The notes: generated by a model not told the origin, from the letters alone. A DNA stretch of 64,000 nt from Pseudorhodoferax soli (GCF_003337555.1 NZ_QPJK01000006.1:1-64000), one strand, 5' to 3'; numbered from the stretch's first letter, positions 8,192 to 16,112 are shown. A program made the numbers and translations.

Positions 8192-8673
8192 CACGCGGCT
8201 CCCGTGTCGTACAGGCGCAGGCCTTCGTGCGCCAGGTGCAGCTCTTCGATGCCCACCTCGTTGCCCTTGGCGTTGAGGTCGGCGGCCTTGAACTTGACCG
8301 GCAGGCAGCGGTCCAGCCCCCAGGTCAGCGCGGTCTGGCCGGCGCTGTCCTGCACCACGATCTCGGCCGAGAGGCGGTAGGCGTAGGCGCCGCCGCCCAC
8401 CAGCTGGAACCAGCGGAACAGGTCGCGCGTGCGCGTCATGCCGCGCTTGAGCACCACGGTGGCGAAGCTGACCTGGCCGGCCCGCTGGGTGGCGCCGTAG
8501 TTGGCGCCGCCGGCACGGATCAGCTTGGGCTCCATCGTGGCCTCCAGGCCCGTGCATTCGGCGAAGGCGCCGCTGCACACCTCGACGGCGCCGCCGCCGC
8601 CGCTGCCCGCGCGCTTGAACGTGACCGCGAAGCGGAACACGTGCAGGCCGATGAAGGCGGCGTCCGCGCTCAC
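8191..8673 (-). CDS. eCIS tail tube protein 2
   Basis: The 160-residue product is a second tube-type protein (Afp5/Pvc5-like, gp19 fold). The family pattern is visible: FRFAVTFKRAG near the start, a CSGAFAECTGLEATMEPKLI segment near residues 35-55 (in part), the KRGMTRTRDLFRWF motif that matches 'LKRG......L..W', and a C-terminal IEELHLAHEGL strand. It begins with GTG in a GTGA overlap with the sheath 2 stop and ends overlapping the adaptor gene. Only the tip-proximal layer of the tube would be made from such a minor tube protein; that role is inferred from known eCIS. Confidence 0.88.
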   Translation of the reverse strand: MSADAAFIGLHVFRFAVTFKRAGSGGGGAVEVCSGAFAECTGLEATMEPKLIRAGGANYGATQRAGQVSFATVVLKRGMTRTRDLFRWFQLVGGGAYAYRLSAEIVVQDSAGQTALTWGLDRCLPVKFKAADLNAKGNEVGIEELHLAHEGLRLYDTGAA

Positions 8674-10247
8674 TGCGGTGCCTCCGCCAGCGCATCGACG
8701 CTGGCCGCGTGGCCCAGCTGGAGCACCACGGTGATCTGCTCGATGGCCATGGCCGGGCGCACCTGCAGCACGGCGACCAGGCGGCCGGCGTCCAGGTCGG
8801 CCTGGGTCATGGTGCTGCGGTCGCAGCGCACCGAGAAGGCCTGTGCGCGCGTGGCACCGCCGAACGCGCCGGCCTGCCAGAAGCCGGCCAGCAGTTCCTC
8901 CAGCGTGCCGCGCAGGCGGGCCCACAGGGCAGGGCCGTTGGGCTCGAACACAGCCGTGTCGCCGGCCCGCTGCGCCGCCTGCAGCAGCGTGCCGAGCAGC
9001 CGGCTGGCACCGCCGAAGCGCCAGGGGTCCAGCGCCGAGGCGCTGACGTCGGACTGCAGCGCCCAGCCTTCGGCCTGCTGCGCGAACAGGCACACCCGCC
9101 TTGCCAGCAAGGCGGACGGGCTGTCGGGCGCCAGGCCCCAGGCCGGCACCGGCTCGGCGCCGCCCACGTCGCGCAGCAGCGCCAGCGAACGGTCGCCGGC
9201 CACCGAGCGGTGCGTGCCCAGCGCCACCGCGCCCTGCGCGACGAGGCCGGCCAGCACGCCGTCGGCCGGCTCCAGGCCCTGCGGCAGATCGCCCACCGCG
9301 GCGCGGGTGCGCAGCCAGGGCCAGGCCAGCTGCGACAGCGCCTCGGCCGGGCGGCCCTGTGCGGTGTCTTCCGCCAGGCTGTCCGCCAGCACGCCGGCCT
9401 GCTGCAGGTAGTTGAGGAAGTCGGCCTGCGCATGCGTGCCGGCGGCGCTGCGCGTGTCGGCCTCGGGCAGTGGCAAGGCGGCCAGCAGCGTGGCGCTGCG
9501 CCGGTGCCGTGCCAGGAAGCCGCGCACGCGCCGCAGCGCGTCACGCCATTGCTGGTAGCCGGCGGCGTCCAGCCGCGGTGCGGGCACGCGCAGCAGGGCG
9601 GTGTCGGGATCGGGCGGCTGCTCGACGTCGCAGGGCGCGAAGCCCTCGGGCGGCGGTACGAGCGCGCGCGCGTTGTCCGGCGGCGGCGGCAGGCCGGCGC
9701 ACAGGTCGGGCAGGTCGGGCAGCAGCAGCAGGCTGGCGTGCGGCAGGCCGTAGAGGTGTTGCAGGCCCTGCCAGCTGGCGGGTTCGTGCGGCGCGAACGG
9801 TGTGGCCGTGGGCAACAGCCGCGCCAGGCGCGCGGCGCGCTGGGCGGTGCGCGTGGCACTGTCCTGCTGCACGGGCCAGGGATCGCCCACGCGCACGACG
9901 ATGGCACGCCTGCCGCCGCGCGCGAAGAAGCTGCGCACGGCGGCGCCCAGGTAGCTGGCGCAGCGGCGCGTGCCGGCCGCATCCACCGCGCGGCGGTCCC
10001 AGTCGTAGAAGCGGTCGAACAGGTGCCAGCTGTCGAGCGCCAGCGGCATGTCCAGCAGGTCTTCGATCTGCGCTGCGGGGCGCGCCCACGGGCCTGTCAC
10101 CCAGCCGCCCGCATCCAGCTGCGCGCGCAGCGCATCGGGCAGCGGGCGGCCCGCGCGGCGGCCGACGAAGCCGACGAAGCAGGCCACGTCCGACCGGTAG
10201 AGGTCGGCCGGGGCGCTTTGTGCGACGGGTTCGAAGACGAGGGCCAT
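8670..10247 (-). CDS. eCIS tail sheath protein 2 (divergent)
   Basis: This 525-residue protein shares the C-terminal sheath core with sheath 1: AVFEPNGPALWARLRGTLEELL, then AFSVRCDRSTMTQADLDAGR and an I-E-Q-I-T-V strand ending. The N-terminal half is different and lacks the usual 'PGVYVEE' start. It keeps YLGAAVRSFFARGGRRAIVVRVG near residues 100-125 (in part), equivalent to the 'AV.AYF.NGG..LYVVRV' block of sheaths. It is the first gene after repeat copy C and its start (ATG 10247) lies 25 bp from the element edge. Minor sheath proteins of this type form the baseplate-proximal ring in characterised eCIS. Confidence 0.88.
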   Translation of the reverse strand: MALVFEPVAQSAPADLYRSDVACFVGFVGRRAGRPLPDALRAQLDAGGWVTGPWARPAAQIEDLLDMPLALDSWHLFDRFYDWDRRAVDAAGTRRCASYLGAAVRSFFARGGRRAIVVRVGDPWPVQQDSATRTAQRAARLARLLPTATPFAPHEPASWQGLQHLYGLPHASLLLLPDLPDLCAGLPPPPDNARALVPPPEGFAPCDVEQPPDPDTALLRVPAPRLDAAGYQQWRDALRRVRGFLARHRRSATLLAALPLPEADTRSAAGTHAQADFLNYLQQAGVLADSLAEDTAQGRPAEALSQLAWPWLRTRAAVGDLPQGLEPADGVLAGLVAQGAVALGTHRSVAGDRSLALLRDVGGAEPVPAWGLAPDSPSALLARRVCLFAQQAEGWALQSDVSASALDPWRFGGASRLLGTLLQAAQRAGDTAVFEPNGPALWARLRGTLEELLAGFWQAGAFGGATRAQAFSVRCDRSTMTQADLDAGRLVAVLQVRPAMAIEQITVVLQLGHAASVDALAEAPQ

Positions 10248-10272
10248 GTCAGTCCCCTGGTGCCCGTGCCGT

Positions 10273-10971
10273 GGCCGAGCGCAGCGATGGCCCGAACCCC
10301 AGGCCGAGCGCAGCGATGGCCCGTGTGGGGGTTCCCCCTGTGCCCACGCCGAGGAGCGCAGTGGCCTGGGCGGCGCGGGGAACCTCGCGCTTTGTGAACT
10401 GACTCATTGCACTTGTCCGAGCTGAACGAACGCAGTGAGTGGTGCGAGTTGTGCAATGCGCCCAGGCCGCGAGCACCGCAGGTTGCCCGGAGCGCCAGCG
10501 GAGGGACGTGGGCACCGGGGCCGCCTTCTCTTTGGTTACTTTCTCTTGGCGGAGCAAGAGAAAGTGACTGCACTGCCGGGGGCATATCCCGGTCCCTGGT
10601 GCTTGTTCTGAAGCAGTGGGTTCTATCGAGAAATACGTCTGATCGAGGTGAGGAGGTGGGGCTATCCACCCCACACCCGGACTTACTTTTCTTGCTTCGC
10701 CAAGAAAAGTAAGCAAAAGAAGGCGACCCCGGTGCCCCTGTCCTTCCGCTTCGCTCCAGGCAACCTGCGGTGCTCGCGCCATGGGCTGCATTGCGCAACT
10801 CGCACCGTTCACTGCGTTCACTACGCTCGGACAAGCGCAATGAGTCAGATGTTGAAGCGCGAGGTTCCCCGCGCAGCCCATGGCACTGCGCTCCTCGGCA
10901 GGGGCACAGGGGGCAGTCCCACACGGGCCATCGCTGCGCTCGGCCGCGGACAGCCGTCGCTGCGCTCGGCC
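10273..10971. repeat. Inverted-repeat element, copy C (~699 bp)
   Basis: This copy has the same architecture and orientation as the one at 4512-5174. The left tip is doubled (GGCCGAGCGCAGCGATGGCC at 10273-10292 and 10302-10321) and so is the right tip (10926-10945 and 10953-10971). Both inner hairpins are present, and the diverged spacer of about 95 bp keeps the central stem as GTGGGG/CCCCAC with a 7-base loop. It separates the major sheath and tube genes from all the low-copy tail components. It starts 34 bp after the tube 1 stop and ends 25 bp before the sheath 2 start. Confidence 0.9.
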
Positions 10972-11005
10972 TGGGCTGACACGGCAGGTTGCTCGCATGT
11001 TGCCC

Positions 11006-11449
11006 TCAGGCGCTGAATTCCAGCGCTTCGGCGGACAGCACCACCTCTTCCATGGCGACGTCGCCGCCGCCCTTGCCGGCCAGCGTGGGCCCGCTGTACT
11101 TCATCGGGATCACGCCGCGCAGCACCCAGGACTGCACGGGCTTTTGTGCCTCGTCGAGCAGCGTGATGGTGACGCTGCGCTGCGCTTCGGGCCCCTTGAC
11201 GCGGGCGCTGCCGATCCAGTCGAACAGCGTTTTGGAGTTCAGGATGCCGCGCTTGAGCGTGACGTCGGAGACCTTGTGCACGCCGGCGACCTTGCGCACG
11301 TGGTTTTCCTTGTCGTTGCCGAAGCGGTACTCGGCCACCGTGAGCTCGGTGCCGATGCCCGACACGTCGGAGAAGCCGCCGAAGACTTCGCCGCCGTCGA
11401 AGTTGACGATGAAGTTGAAGGCGCCGTAGGGCGTGGTGCGGTTTGCCAT
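11006..11449 (-). CDS. eCIS major tail tube protein 1
   Basis: The 147-residue product is a gp19/Hcp-like inner tube protein (Afp1/Pvc1 type). Diagnostic pieces are YGAFNFIVNFDGGEVFGGFS at the N-terminus, DVSGIGTELTVAEYRFGND, DVTLKRGILNSKTLFDWI and the C-terminal EEVVLSAEALEF. A strong SD-like GAGGAG lies just upstream of ATG 11449, and the gene follows the sheath 1 stop by 10 bp. Sheath and tube are made in many copies per particle. The operon is interrupted by repeat copy C directly after this gene. Confidence 0.94.
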   Translation of the reverse strand: MANRTTPYGAFNFIVNFDGGEVFGGFSDVSGIGTELTVAEYRFGNDKENHVRKVAGVHKVSDVTLKRGILNSKTLFDWIGSARVKGPEAQRSVTITLLDEAQKPVQSWVLRGVIPMKYSGPTLAGKGGGDVAMEEVVLSAEALEFSA

Positions 11450-11459
11450 GGTGCGCTCC

Positions 11460-13232
11460 TCAGGCCGCGTCAGCGGTCATCTGGCCGATGCGGAAGATCA
11501 CGAACTCGGCCGGCTTGATGATGGCCACGCCGATCAGGCAGACCAGGCGGCCGTTGTCCAGGTCGTTCTGGGTCATGACGCTGCGGTCGCAGCGCACGAA
11601 GTAGGCCTGCTCGGACGTGCTGCCCAGGAGCGCGCCGTTGCGCCATTCGTTGTAGAGGAAGTCGGAGATGGTCTGGCGCACGTTGGCCCACAGGCGTTCG
11701 CCGTTGGGCTCGAACACGGCCCACTGCGTGCCGCGGTCGATGGACGACTCCAGGTAGTTGAAGTAGCGCCGGTCGGAGACGTACTTCCACTCCGGGTCGC
11801 TGGAGACCAGCCGCGCGCCCCAGACGCGGTAGCCGCGCCCGGAGAGGTAGCGCAGGCAGTTCACGCCCAGCGGGTTCAGCAGTTCCTGCTGCGCGAAGTT
11901 GACGTCGACCTCGAAGCGCAGCGCGCCGCTCACGATCTCGTTGGCCGGGGCCTTGTGCACGCCGCGCTGCACGTCGTTGCGGGCGTAGATGCCGGTCACG
12001 AAGCCCGAGGGCGGCAGCTCGATCTCGCGCGGGATGTCGTCGCGCCCGGGCCGCGCCAGCGGGTTGGCCACCACCACCCAGGGGTAGTAGAGCGCGGCGT
12101 GGCGCGAGTCGACACGGCCGCGCGCAGTGCGCATGTCGCCCGGCGTCTGGCGCGGTGCGCAGTCGAGCACGGCGATGCGGTAGGCGCGGCGGCGCTCGGC
12201 GTGGGTGATCAGCGCGTTCTGCACGGCCGGGCCTTCGGCATAGGCGCTGCTGCCGGGCGCGGCGACGATGGACACGTCCTCCAGGCCCGACAGCGTGGCC
12301 AGGGCCGCGGCGTAGCTCCCCGCCGTGGTCTCGGCGCCCAGCGTGGGCGCGTTGCCGTCGCTGCCGCCGGAGAGCAGCAGCTGCCGGCGCCCTTCGGTGT
12401 CGCCGGCCACGGCCGGCAGCGCGCGCACGGCGGCCAGCAAGGCGAAGGCGTCCACGTTGGCGCCGATGTCGGCCATGACCAGGTTGTTGAGCGCCTCGGC
12501 GCGGCTGCCGGGGTTCAACGCCAGCACGGTGCCCAGCCAGCGCGGGTGGGCGCGCGCCAGGCCCAGGTCTTCCCAGGTCTGCGCGCCGCCATCGGCATCG
12601 ACCACGTCGAGCGCCAGCGTGAGCAGGGCGGCCGTGGCGCCTTCGCCGCCGGGCACGTCGGCAGGGCCCAGGCCGGCGAGGTCCAGCGCGGTGGCGTCGG
12701 CCTCGGCCCAGGCGGCGCCGCTGCCCTGGTACAGGGTCTCGGCGCCGGCAGCCGTGATGGCCAGCAGGCTGCCGGCTGGCGCGGTGGCCATGGTGCGCAG
12801 CGTGGCCGGGCGCTGGGCCACGCGGAACAGCACGCGCCCATTGGCCGCTGCGCCCGGGAAGCGCGCGCGGACGACGACGCTGGCGGCCGCATCGGCGCCC
12901 GTCAGCAGCGCACCGGAGGCGGGCTGCGCGCCGTTGACGGTGCGCACCACGTACAACCGCGAGCCGCCGTTGTCGAAGTAGGCGCGCACCGCATGGGCGA
13001 CGTAGTTGAGCCGGCGCGCCGCGTCGGTCACGTCGGCCAGCTCCAGGTTCTCCAGCCCGCCGTAGACGTGCTCGAAGTCGGTCAGGCTGGTGACCATCTC
13101 GGGCACGCCGGCCACCGGGCCGCGCCGGGTGGGACCGACGAAGGCGGTGGTGCTGGTGCCCACGCCCTCGATGGATTTGGCGCGGAAGCTGGTTTCTTCC
13201 ACGTAGACGCCGGGTGCCAGGTATTCGGGCAT
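11460..13232 (-). CDS. eCIS major tail sheath protein 1
   Basis: This 590-residue protein is a canonical contractile sheath subunit. It opens PEYLAPGVYVEETSFRAKSI, has the HAVRAYFDNGGSRLYVVR block near residues 80-105, and ends with the conserved core: VFEPNGERLWANVRQTISDFL, AYFVRCDRSVMTQNDLDNGR and PAEFVIFRIGQMT (each in part). A good SD (AAAGGAG) lies 10 bp before ATG 13232. The insert between residues 140 and 330 is the variable surface domain. Contraction of the sheath around the tube drives injection. Confidence 0.95.
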   Translation of the reverse strand: MPEYLAPGVYVEETSFRAKSIEGVGTSTTAFVGPTRRGPVAGVPEMVTSLTDFEHVYGGLENLELADVTDAARRLNYVAHAVRAYFDNGGSRLYVVRTVNGAQPASGALLTGADAAASVVVRARFPGAAANGRVLFRVAQRPATLRTMATAPAGSLLAITAAGAETLYQGSGAAWAEADATALDLAGLGPADVPGGEGATAALLTLALDVVDADGGAQTWEDLGLARAHPRWLGTVLALNPGSRAEALNNLVMADIGANVDAFALLAAVRALPAVAGDTEGRRQLLLSGGSDGNAPTLGAETTAGSYAAALATLSGLEDVSIVAAPGSSAYAEGPAVQNALITHAERRRAYRIAVLDCAPRQTPGDMRTARGRVDSRHAALYYPWVVVANPLARPGRDDIPREIELPPSGFVTGIYARNDVQRGVHKAPANEIVSGALRFEVDVNFAQQELLNPLGVNCLRYLSGRGYRVWGARLVSSDPEWKYVSDRRYFNYLESSIDRGTQWAVFEPNGERLWANVRQTISDFLYNEWRNGALLGSTSEQAYFVRCDRSVMTQNDLDNGRLVCLIGVAIIKPAEFVIFRIGQMTADAA

Positions 13233-13288
13233 GGCCTAACTCCTTTCATGAAGGCGGGGAACGCCGTGACGCATCACTCGCTCGGCCT

Positions 13289-14092
13289 TCATGGCACTGC
13301 GAGCACAAGGGACAGGGTGAGGCTGCGCCCCGCTGCGAGCGCCACGGCCTGCGTGGCGTTCGGCAGCGTGGCGGCGCGGGATTCGAGACCGTCGGGGTCG
13401 ACCAGCGGCGGCGCGGCCGGCGCGCGGCCGGCCTGCACGGCGACGAGCGGCGTGCGCAGGCCGGCGGCGGGGTCGAACACCCATTGCAGCGTGGCCGCCA
13501 GTTCGCTGACGACCACGGCGTCGGGGTCGTCCGACCAGGTGGTGACGGGCACGCCGGGCACGGGCACCAGCGCTTCGCCGCGCCAGTCGGTCAGTCCGCG
13601 CGCCAGCACGCGGCCATCGGCGCGCACCAGCAGCAGTGCGCCGCCCAACGCATCGCCACTGGCCTCGGCGCGCACGCTTGCGCGCAGCAGCGACCAGTTG
13701 GCGCTGGTGGGCGCGGCGGCGGCGGGGTACAGCGCCAGTTCGACGGGCGTGAACAGGGAGTCCGGCTGGCCGGCCAAAGGATCGCGTGGCAGGGCCAGGG
13801 TGGCGCGGCGCGGCAGGTAGCGGCCCAGCGGGTCGTGCACGGTGAGCGGCAGCGCCACGCTGCCGAGTGCGGGGGCGGCTGGGGGCAGGGCGAAGGCCGT
13901 CTCGTGCGCGGCCAGGGCATCGGCGCGCACCAGCACGTACAGGCCGCCGCGGTTGCGGCGCACCGTGGCGCCGGCCACCTGCACTTGCAGCGGCGTGTCG
14001 ATCTGCGTGCGCGTGACGGCGTCGACGCAGCGCACGGCGCCCAGCACGCGCGTCTCCACGCGTTCGAGCTCGCGCAGCAGCAGCGCGCTCAC
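13289..14092 (-). CDS. Beta-rich eCIS-linked protein of unknown function
   Basis: The 267-residue product starts with GTG at 14092 in a GTGA overlap with the DUF4255 gene, so it is co-translated with it. No catalytic motif was recognised. The sequence is rich in short hydrophobic strands and has a segment resembling an Ig-like or carboxypeptidase-regulatory-like beta sandwich (RADGRVLARGLTDWRGEALVPVPGVP, about residues 150-180, in part). Characterised Pvc16-type cap proteins have a DUF4255 domain followed by a beta domain, so this could be a split-off second half of the cap. That reading is inference. Confidence 0.7.
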   Translation of the reverse strand: MSALLLRELERVETRVLGAVRCVDAVTRTQIDTPLQVQVAGATVRRNRGGLYVLVRADALAAHETAFALPPAAPALGSVALPLTVHDPLGRYLPRRATLALPRDPLAGQPDSLFTPVELALYPAAAAPTSANWSLLRASVRAEASGDALGGALLLVRADGRVLARGLTDWRGEALVPVPGVPVTTWSDDPDAVVVSELAATLQWVFDPAAGLRTPLVAVQAGRAPAAPPLVDPDGLESRAATLPNATQAVALAAGRSLTLSLVLAVP

Positions 14093-14688
14093 GATGGCGC
14101 CCCTGCTTGCACGGCTGTGCCGTGGACGAAGCGCGTGGCGACCACCGGCGCGGCATCCAGCAGTTGGTCCGGGTCGAGCCGCACGCGGCGCGCGATGTAG
14201 GAGACCGAGAGCCGGTAGGGCGGCTCCAGCGCGTCCCAGATGCGCATCATGTCCTCGGTGGACAGCTCGGACGGGATGATCTGCACCACCTCGTCCGGCC
14301 CCCAGCCGGCCTCGGGCGACAGCGCGGACGCGTCCAGGATGGGGTGCTGGTAGAACTGGCGCACGGCCCAGGCCATGGGCAGCAGCTCGTCCTGCGGGTT
14401 GCCGGCCCAGGCGGTCAGCAGCAGGTGCACGTCCAGGCCCAGCGGCGGCTGCTGGTCGGGCGACATGCGGTCGGGCCGGGCCTGGCGCAGGTGTTCGTTG
14501 ACGGTCAGGCGGTAGACGTACAGCGTGAGCCGCGTGCCGTCGTCCTGCGGGGCGGCCAGCTCGCCGGAGGACAGCAGCGCGAAGTCGCACTCGGGCATGG
14601 CCTGGCCGGCCACCGCGGCCGGGTAGGTGTTGCGCAGGTAGGTCACGAGGGACTGCCCCACCGAGTGGATCGCCTGGATGTTGGCCAT
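14089..14688 (-). CDS. DUF4255 (Pvc16 N-terminal-like) tail terminator/cap protein
   Basis: This 199-residue protein matches the DUF4255 family found in eCIS loci and known in PVC/Afp as the cap that closes the tube and sheath. Recognisable parts are an N-terminal helix (IHSVGQSLVTYLRNTYP), a LTLYVYRLTVNEHLR strand-turn, PLGLDVHLLLTAWA and SELSTEDMMRIWDALEPPYRLSVSY (in part). The last piece is the most conserved section of the family. It starts 22 bp after the small first gene, and its stop overlaps the next gene. Confidence 0.9.
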   Translation of the reverse strand: MANIQAIHSVGQSLVTYLRNTYPAAVAGQAMPECDFALLSSGELAAPQDDGTRLTLYVYRLTVNEHLRQARPDRMSPDQQPPLGLDVHLLLTAWAGNPQDELLPMAWAVRQFYQHPILDASALSPEAGWGPDEVVQIIPSELSTEDMMRIWDALEPPYRLSVSYIARRVRLDPDQLLDAAPVVATRFVHGTAVQAGAPS

Positions 14689-14710
14689 GGTCGTGCGTCA
14701 AGTTCTCTCG

Positions 14711-14959
14711 TCAATGCCGGGGGCGCGGTGCCCGGTAGATCGCGCCGTGGTCGGGCAGGGGCACGCGCTCGATCCGGCCCTGCCGCACCAGCGCGGCCAG
14801 CGCCTGCTGCAGCTCCTGCGCCGTGACCAGCACCCCGGCCGTCCCCAGCCACCACTGCGCGATGCCTTGCTCGGAATCGGCCGCCAACGGATGGCGCGCC
14901 AGGTAGTCCAGGATCACCTGCTCCGCCTGCCGCCAGCCCGGTTCCGCAGCGTCGTGCAA
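14711..14959 (-). CDS. Small winged-helix-like protein, first gene of the eCIS operon
   Basis: The 82-residue frame has TTG at 14959 as its only plausible in-frame start; an in-frame TGA lies directly upstream. A GGGGG stretch about 7 nt before it could serve as ribosome binding site. The sequence (AEQVILDYLARHPLAAD, then ELQQALAALVRQGRIERVPL and AIYRA) has the helix-helix-wing pattern of a small winged helix. It may be a structural or assembly factor rather than a DNA binder. It starts about 23 bp downstream of the predicted sigma-54 transcription start. Confidence 0.65.
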   Translation of the reverse strand: MHDAAEPGWRQAEQVILDYLARHPLAADSEQGIAQWWLGTAGVLVTAQELQQALAALVRQGRIERVPLPDHGAIYRAPRPRH

Positions 14960-14992
14960 TCACACCCCCGATACGTTGTCTGGGTGCTGCAA

Positions 14993-15008
14993 TGCGAACG
15001 CCGTGCCA
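14993..15008 (-). promoter_or_regulatory. Predicted sigma-54 (-24/-12) promoter of the eCIS operon
   Basis: Read on the minus strand the sequence is TGGCACG-GCGT-TCGCA. The -24 part is identical to the consensus TGGCACG, the -12 part TCGCA differs from TTGCA at one position, and the invariant GG and GC dinucleotides have the correct spacing (10 bp between them). The start of transcription would fall near 14982, just ahead of the first eCIS gene at 14959. A sigma-54 activator gene lies immediately upstream in the same direction. Confidence 0.75.
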
Positions 15009-15071
15009 GCCCGTGGGCCGGCTGCAAGTGCTTGATCGGATTGGTTTGTGCAGCGCCCGTGCGGGGCGGGT

Positions 15072-15087
15072 GGGTCGTGCGCGACCC
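15072..15087. promoter_or_regulatory. Candidate upstream activator site (dyad) for the sigma-54 promoter
   Basis: A perfect interrupted dyad GGGTCG-TGCG-CGACCC lies about 65-80 bp upstream of the -24 element, the usual distance for an enhancer-type activator site. It sits between the activator gene stop and the promoter, and GGGTCG occurs once more at 15105-15110. Assignment to the neighbouring activator is inferred from position. Confidence 0.45.
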
Positions 15088-15122
15088 GCTGCGGCGCACC
15101 CGGTGGGTCGCCGGCGGCCGGC

Positions 15123-16112
15123 TCAGCTGCGGCGCTCGAGCCCGTGCTTCTTGAGCAGCTTTCCCAGGGCGCGCCGTTCCTTGCCGGCCAGCCGCGCGGC
15201 GTGGGTGACGTTGCCGTCGGCCAGCTGCATGAGGCTGCGCAGGTAGTCGCGCTCGAACTGCTGCAGGGAATCCTCGCGCGCGTCGTGGAAGCTGCGCAGC
15301 GCGCCGGGGGCGACGCTGGCCGGTGTGACCACGGTCACCTGCACGGCCTGGGCGAGCGGGGAGAGCTCCAGGGTGTCGCCATCGGACAACATCAGCGCGC
15401 GCTGCACGCGGTTGTCGAGCTCGCGCACATTGCCGGGCCAGGCATGGCAGGCCATCCAGTCCAGGCTGGCCGGGCTCAGCCGGCGTGGCGCCAGCGCGTG
15501 GCGGCGCTGCTGCTCGGCCATGAAGTGCTCGGCCAGCAGCAGCGCATCGCCGGGGCGTTCGCGCAGCGGGGGCAGTTCGAGCAGCAGCACGTTGAGGCGG
15601 AACACCAGGTCGTCGCGGAAGTGGTGGCTGTCCAGCAAGGCGTCCAGGCGCGGGCTGGCGGCGGCGATCACGCGCACGTTGCCGTTCAACTCGCGCGCGC
15701 CGCCCACCGGCCGGTAGCGCTGGTCCTGCAGGAAGCGCAGCAGCGCCACCTGGGCGCGCAACGGCAAGGCGTCGAGCTCGTCGAGGAACAGCGTGCCGCC
15801 CTCGGCCGCCGCCACCAGCCCGGTGCGGGCCTGGCGGGCATCGGTGAAGGCGCCACGCTCGCAGCCGAACAGCTCGGTCTCGATCAGCGTCTCGGGCAGC
15901 GCACCGCAGTTGACGGGCACGAAGGGGCCGTGCTGGCGTGCGGATTGGTAGTGGATGGCACGTGCGGCCAGTTCCTTGCCGGTGCCTGTTTCACCCTGGA
16001 TCAGCACCGGCGCGTCGAAGCGGGCCATGCGCGCGATCAGTTGCAGGACATGCAGGAAGGCCGGAGAACGGCCGATCAGACGCGGGGCGGCAAGGCTGGG
16101 TGGCTGCTGCAT
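15123..16112 (-). CDS. Sensor-less sigma-54-dependent activator (bEBP)
   Basis: This 329-residue regulator has only the AAA+ domain and a Fis-type helix-turn-helix, with no N-terminal sensor (PspF-like layout). The Walker A GETGTGKE is at residues 40-47, the L1 loop motif at 87-92 reads GAFTDA instead of GAFTGA, and the Walker B GGTLFLDELD is at about 105-114. The R-finger region HHFRDDLVFRLNVLLLELPPLR follows (in part). The C-terminal DNA-binding part is at about 280-325 (LMQLADGNVTHAARLAGKER). A strong SD (GGGGGAGG) precedes ATG 16112. It lies just upstream of the eCIS genes and a -24/-12 promoter, so it is probably the eCIS activator. Without a sensor, its activity would depend on its level or on a partner. 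Confidence 0.9.
   Translation of the reverse strand: MQQPPSLAAPRLIGRSPAFLHVLQLIARMARFDAPVLIQGETGTGKELAARAIHYQSARQHGPFVPVNCGALPETLIETELFGCERGAFTDARQARTGLVAAAEGGTLFLDELDALPLRAQVALLRFLQDQRYRPVGGARELNGNVRVIAAASPRLDALLDSHHFRDDLVFRLNVLLLELPPLRERPGDALLLAEHFMAEQQRRHALAPRRLSPASLDWMACHAWPGNVRELDNRVQRALMLSDGDTLELSPLAQAVQVTVVTPASVAPGALRSFHDAREDSLQQFERDYLRSLMQLADGNVTHAARLAGKERRALGKLLKKHGLERRS

Noticed and set aside
10273-10971. Repeat element considered as an insertion sequence
   Set aside because: No transposase frame is present in the element and no clear target-site duplication was found at its edges, so it is at most non-autonomous.
14985-15008. Alternative -12 element (TTGC) 5 bp further downstream in the eCIS promoter
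   Set aside because: The GG to GC spacing would be 16 instead of 11, incompatible with sigma-54; the TCGCA pairing has correct spacing and was kept.
1-16112. Reading the tail genes as a prophage or R-type pyocin
   Set aside because: There are no capsid, terminase, integrase or lysis genes in the stretch. DUF4255, paired sheaths and tubes, and the CIS adaptor point to an eCIS instead, although genes beyond the left edge were not seen.
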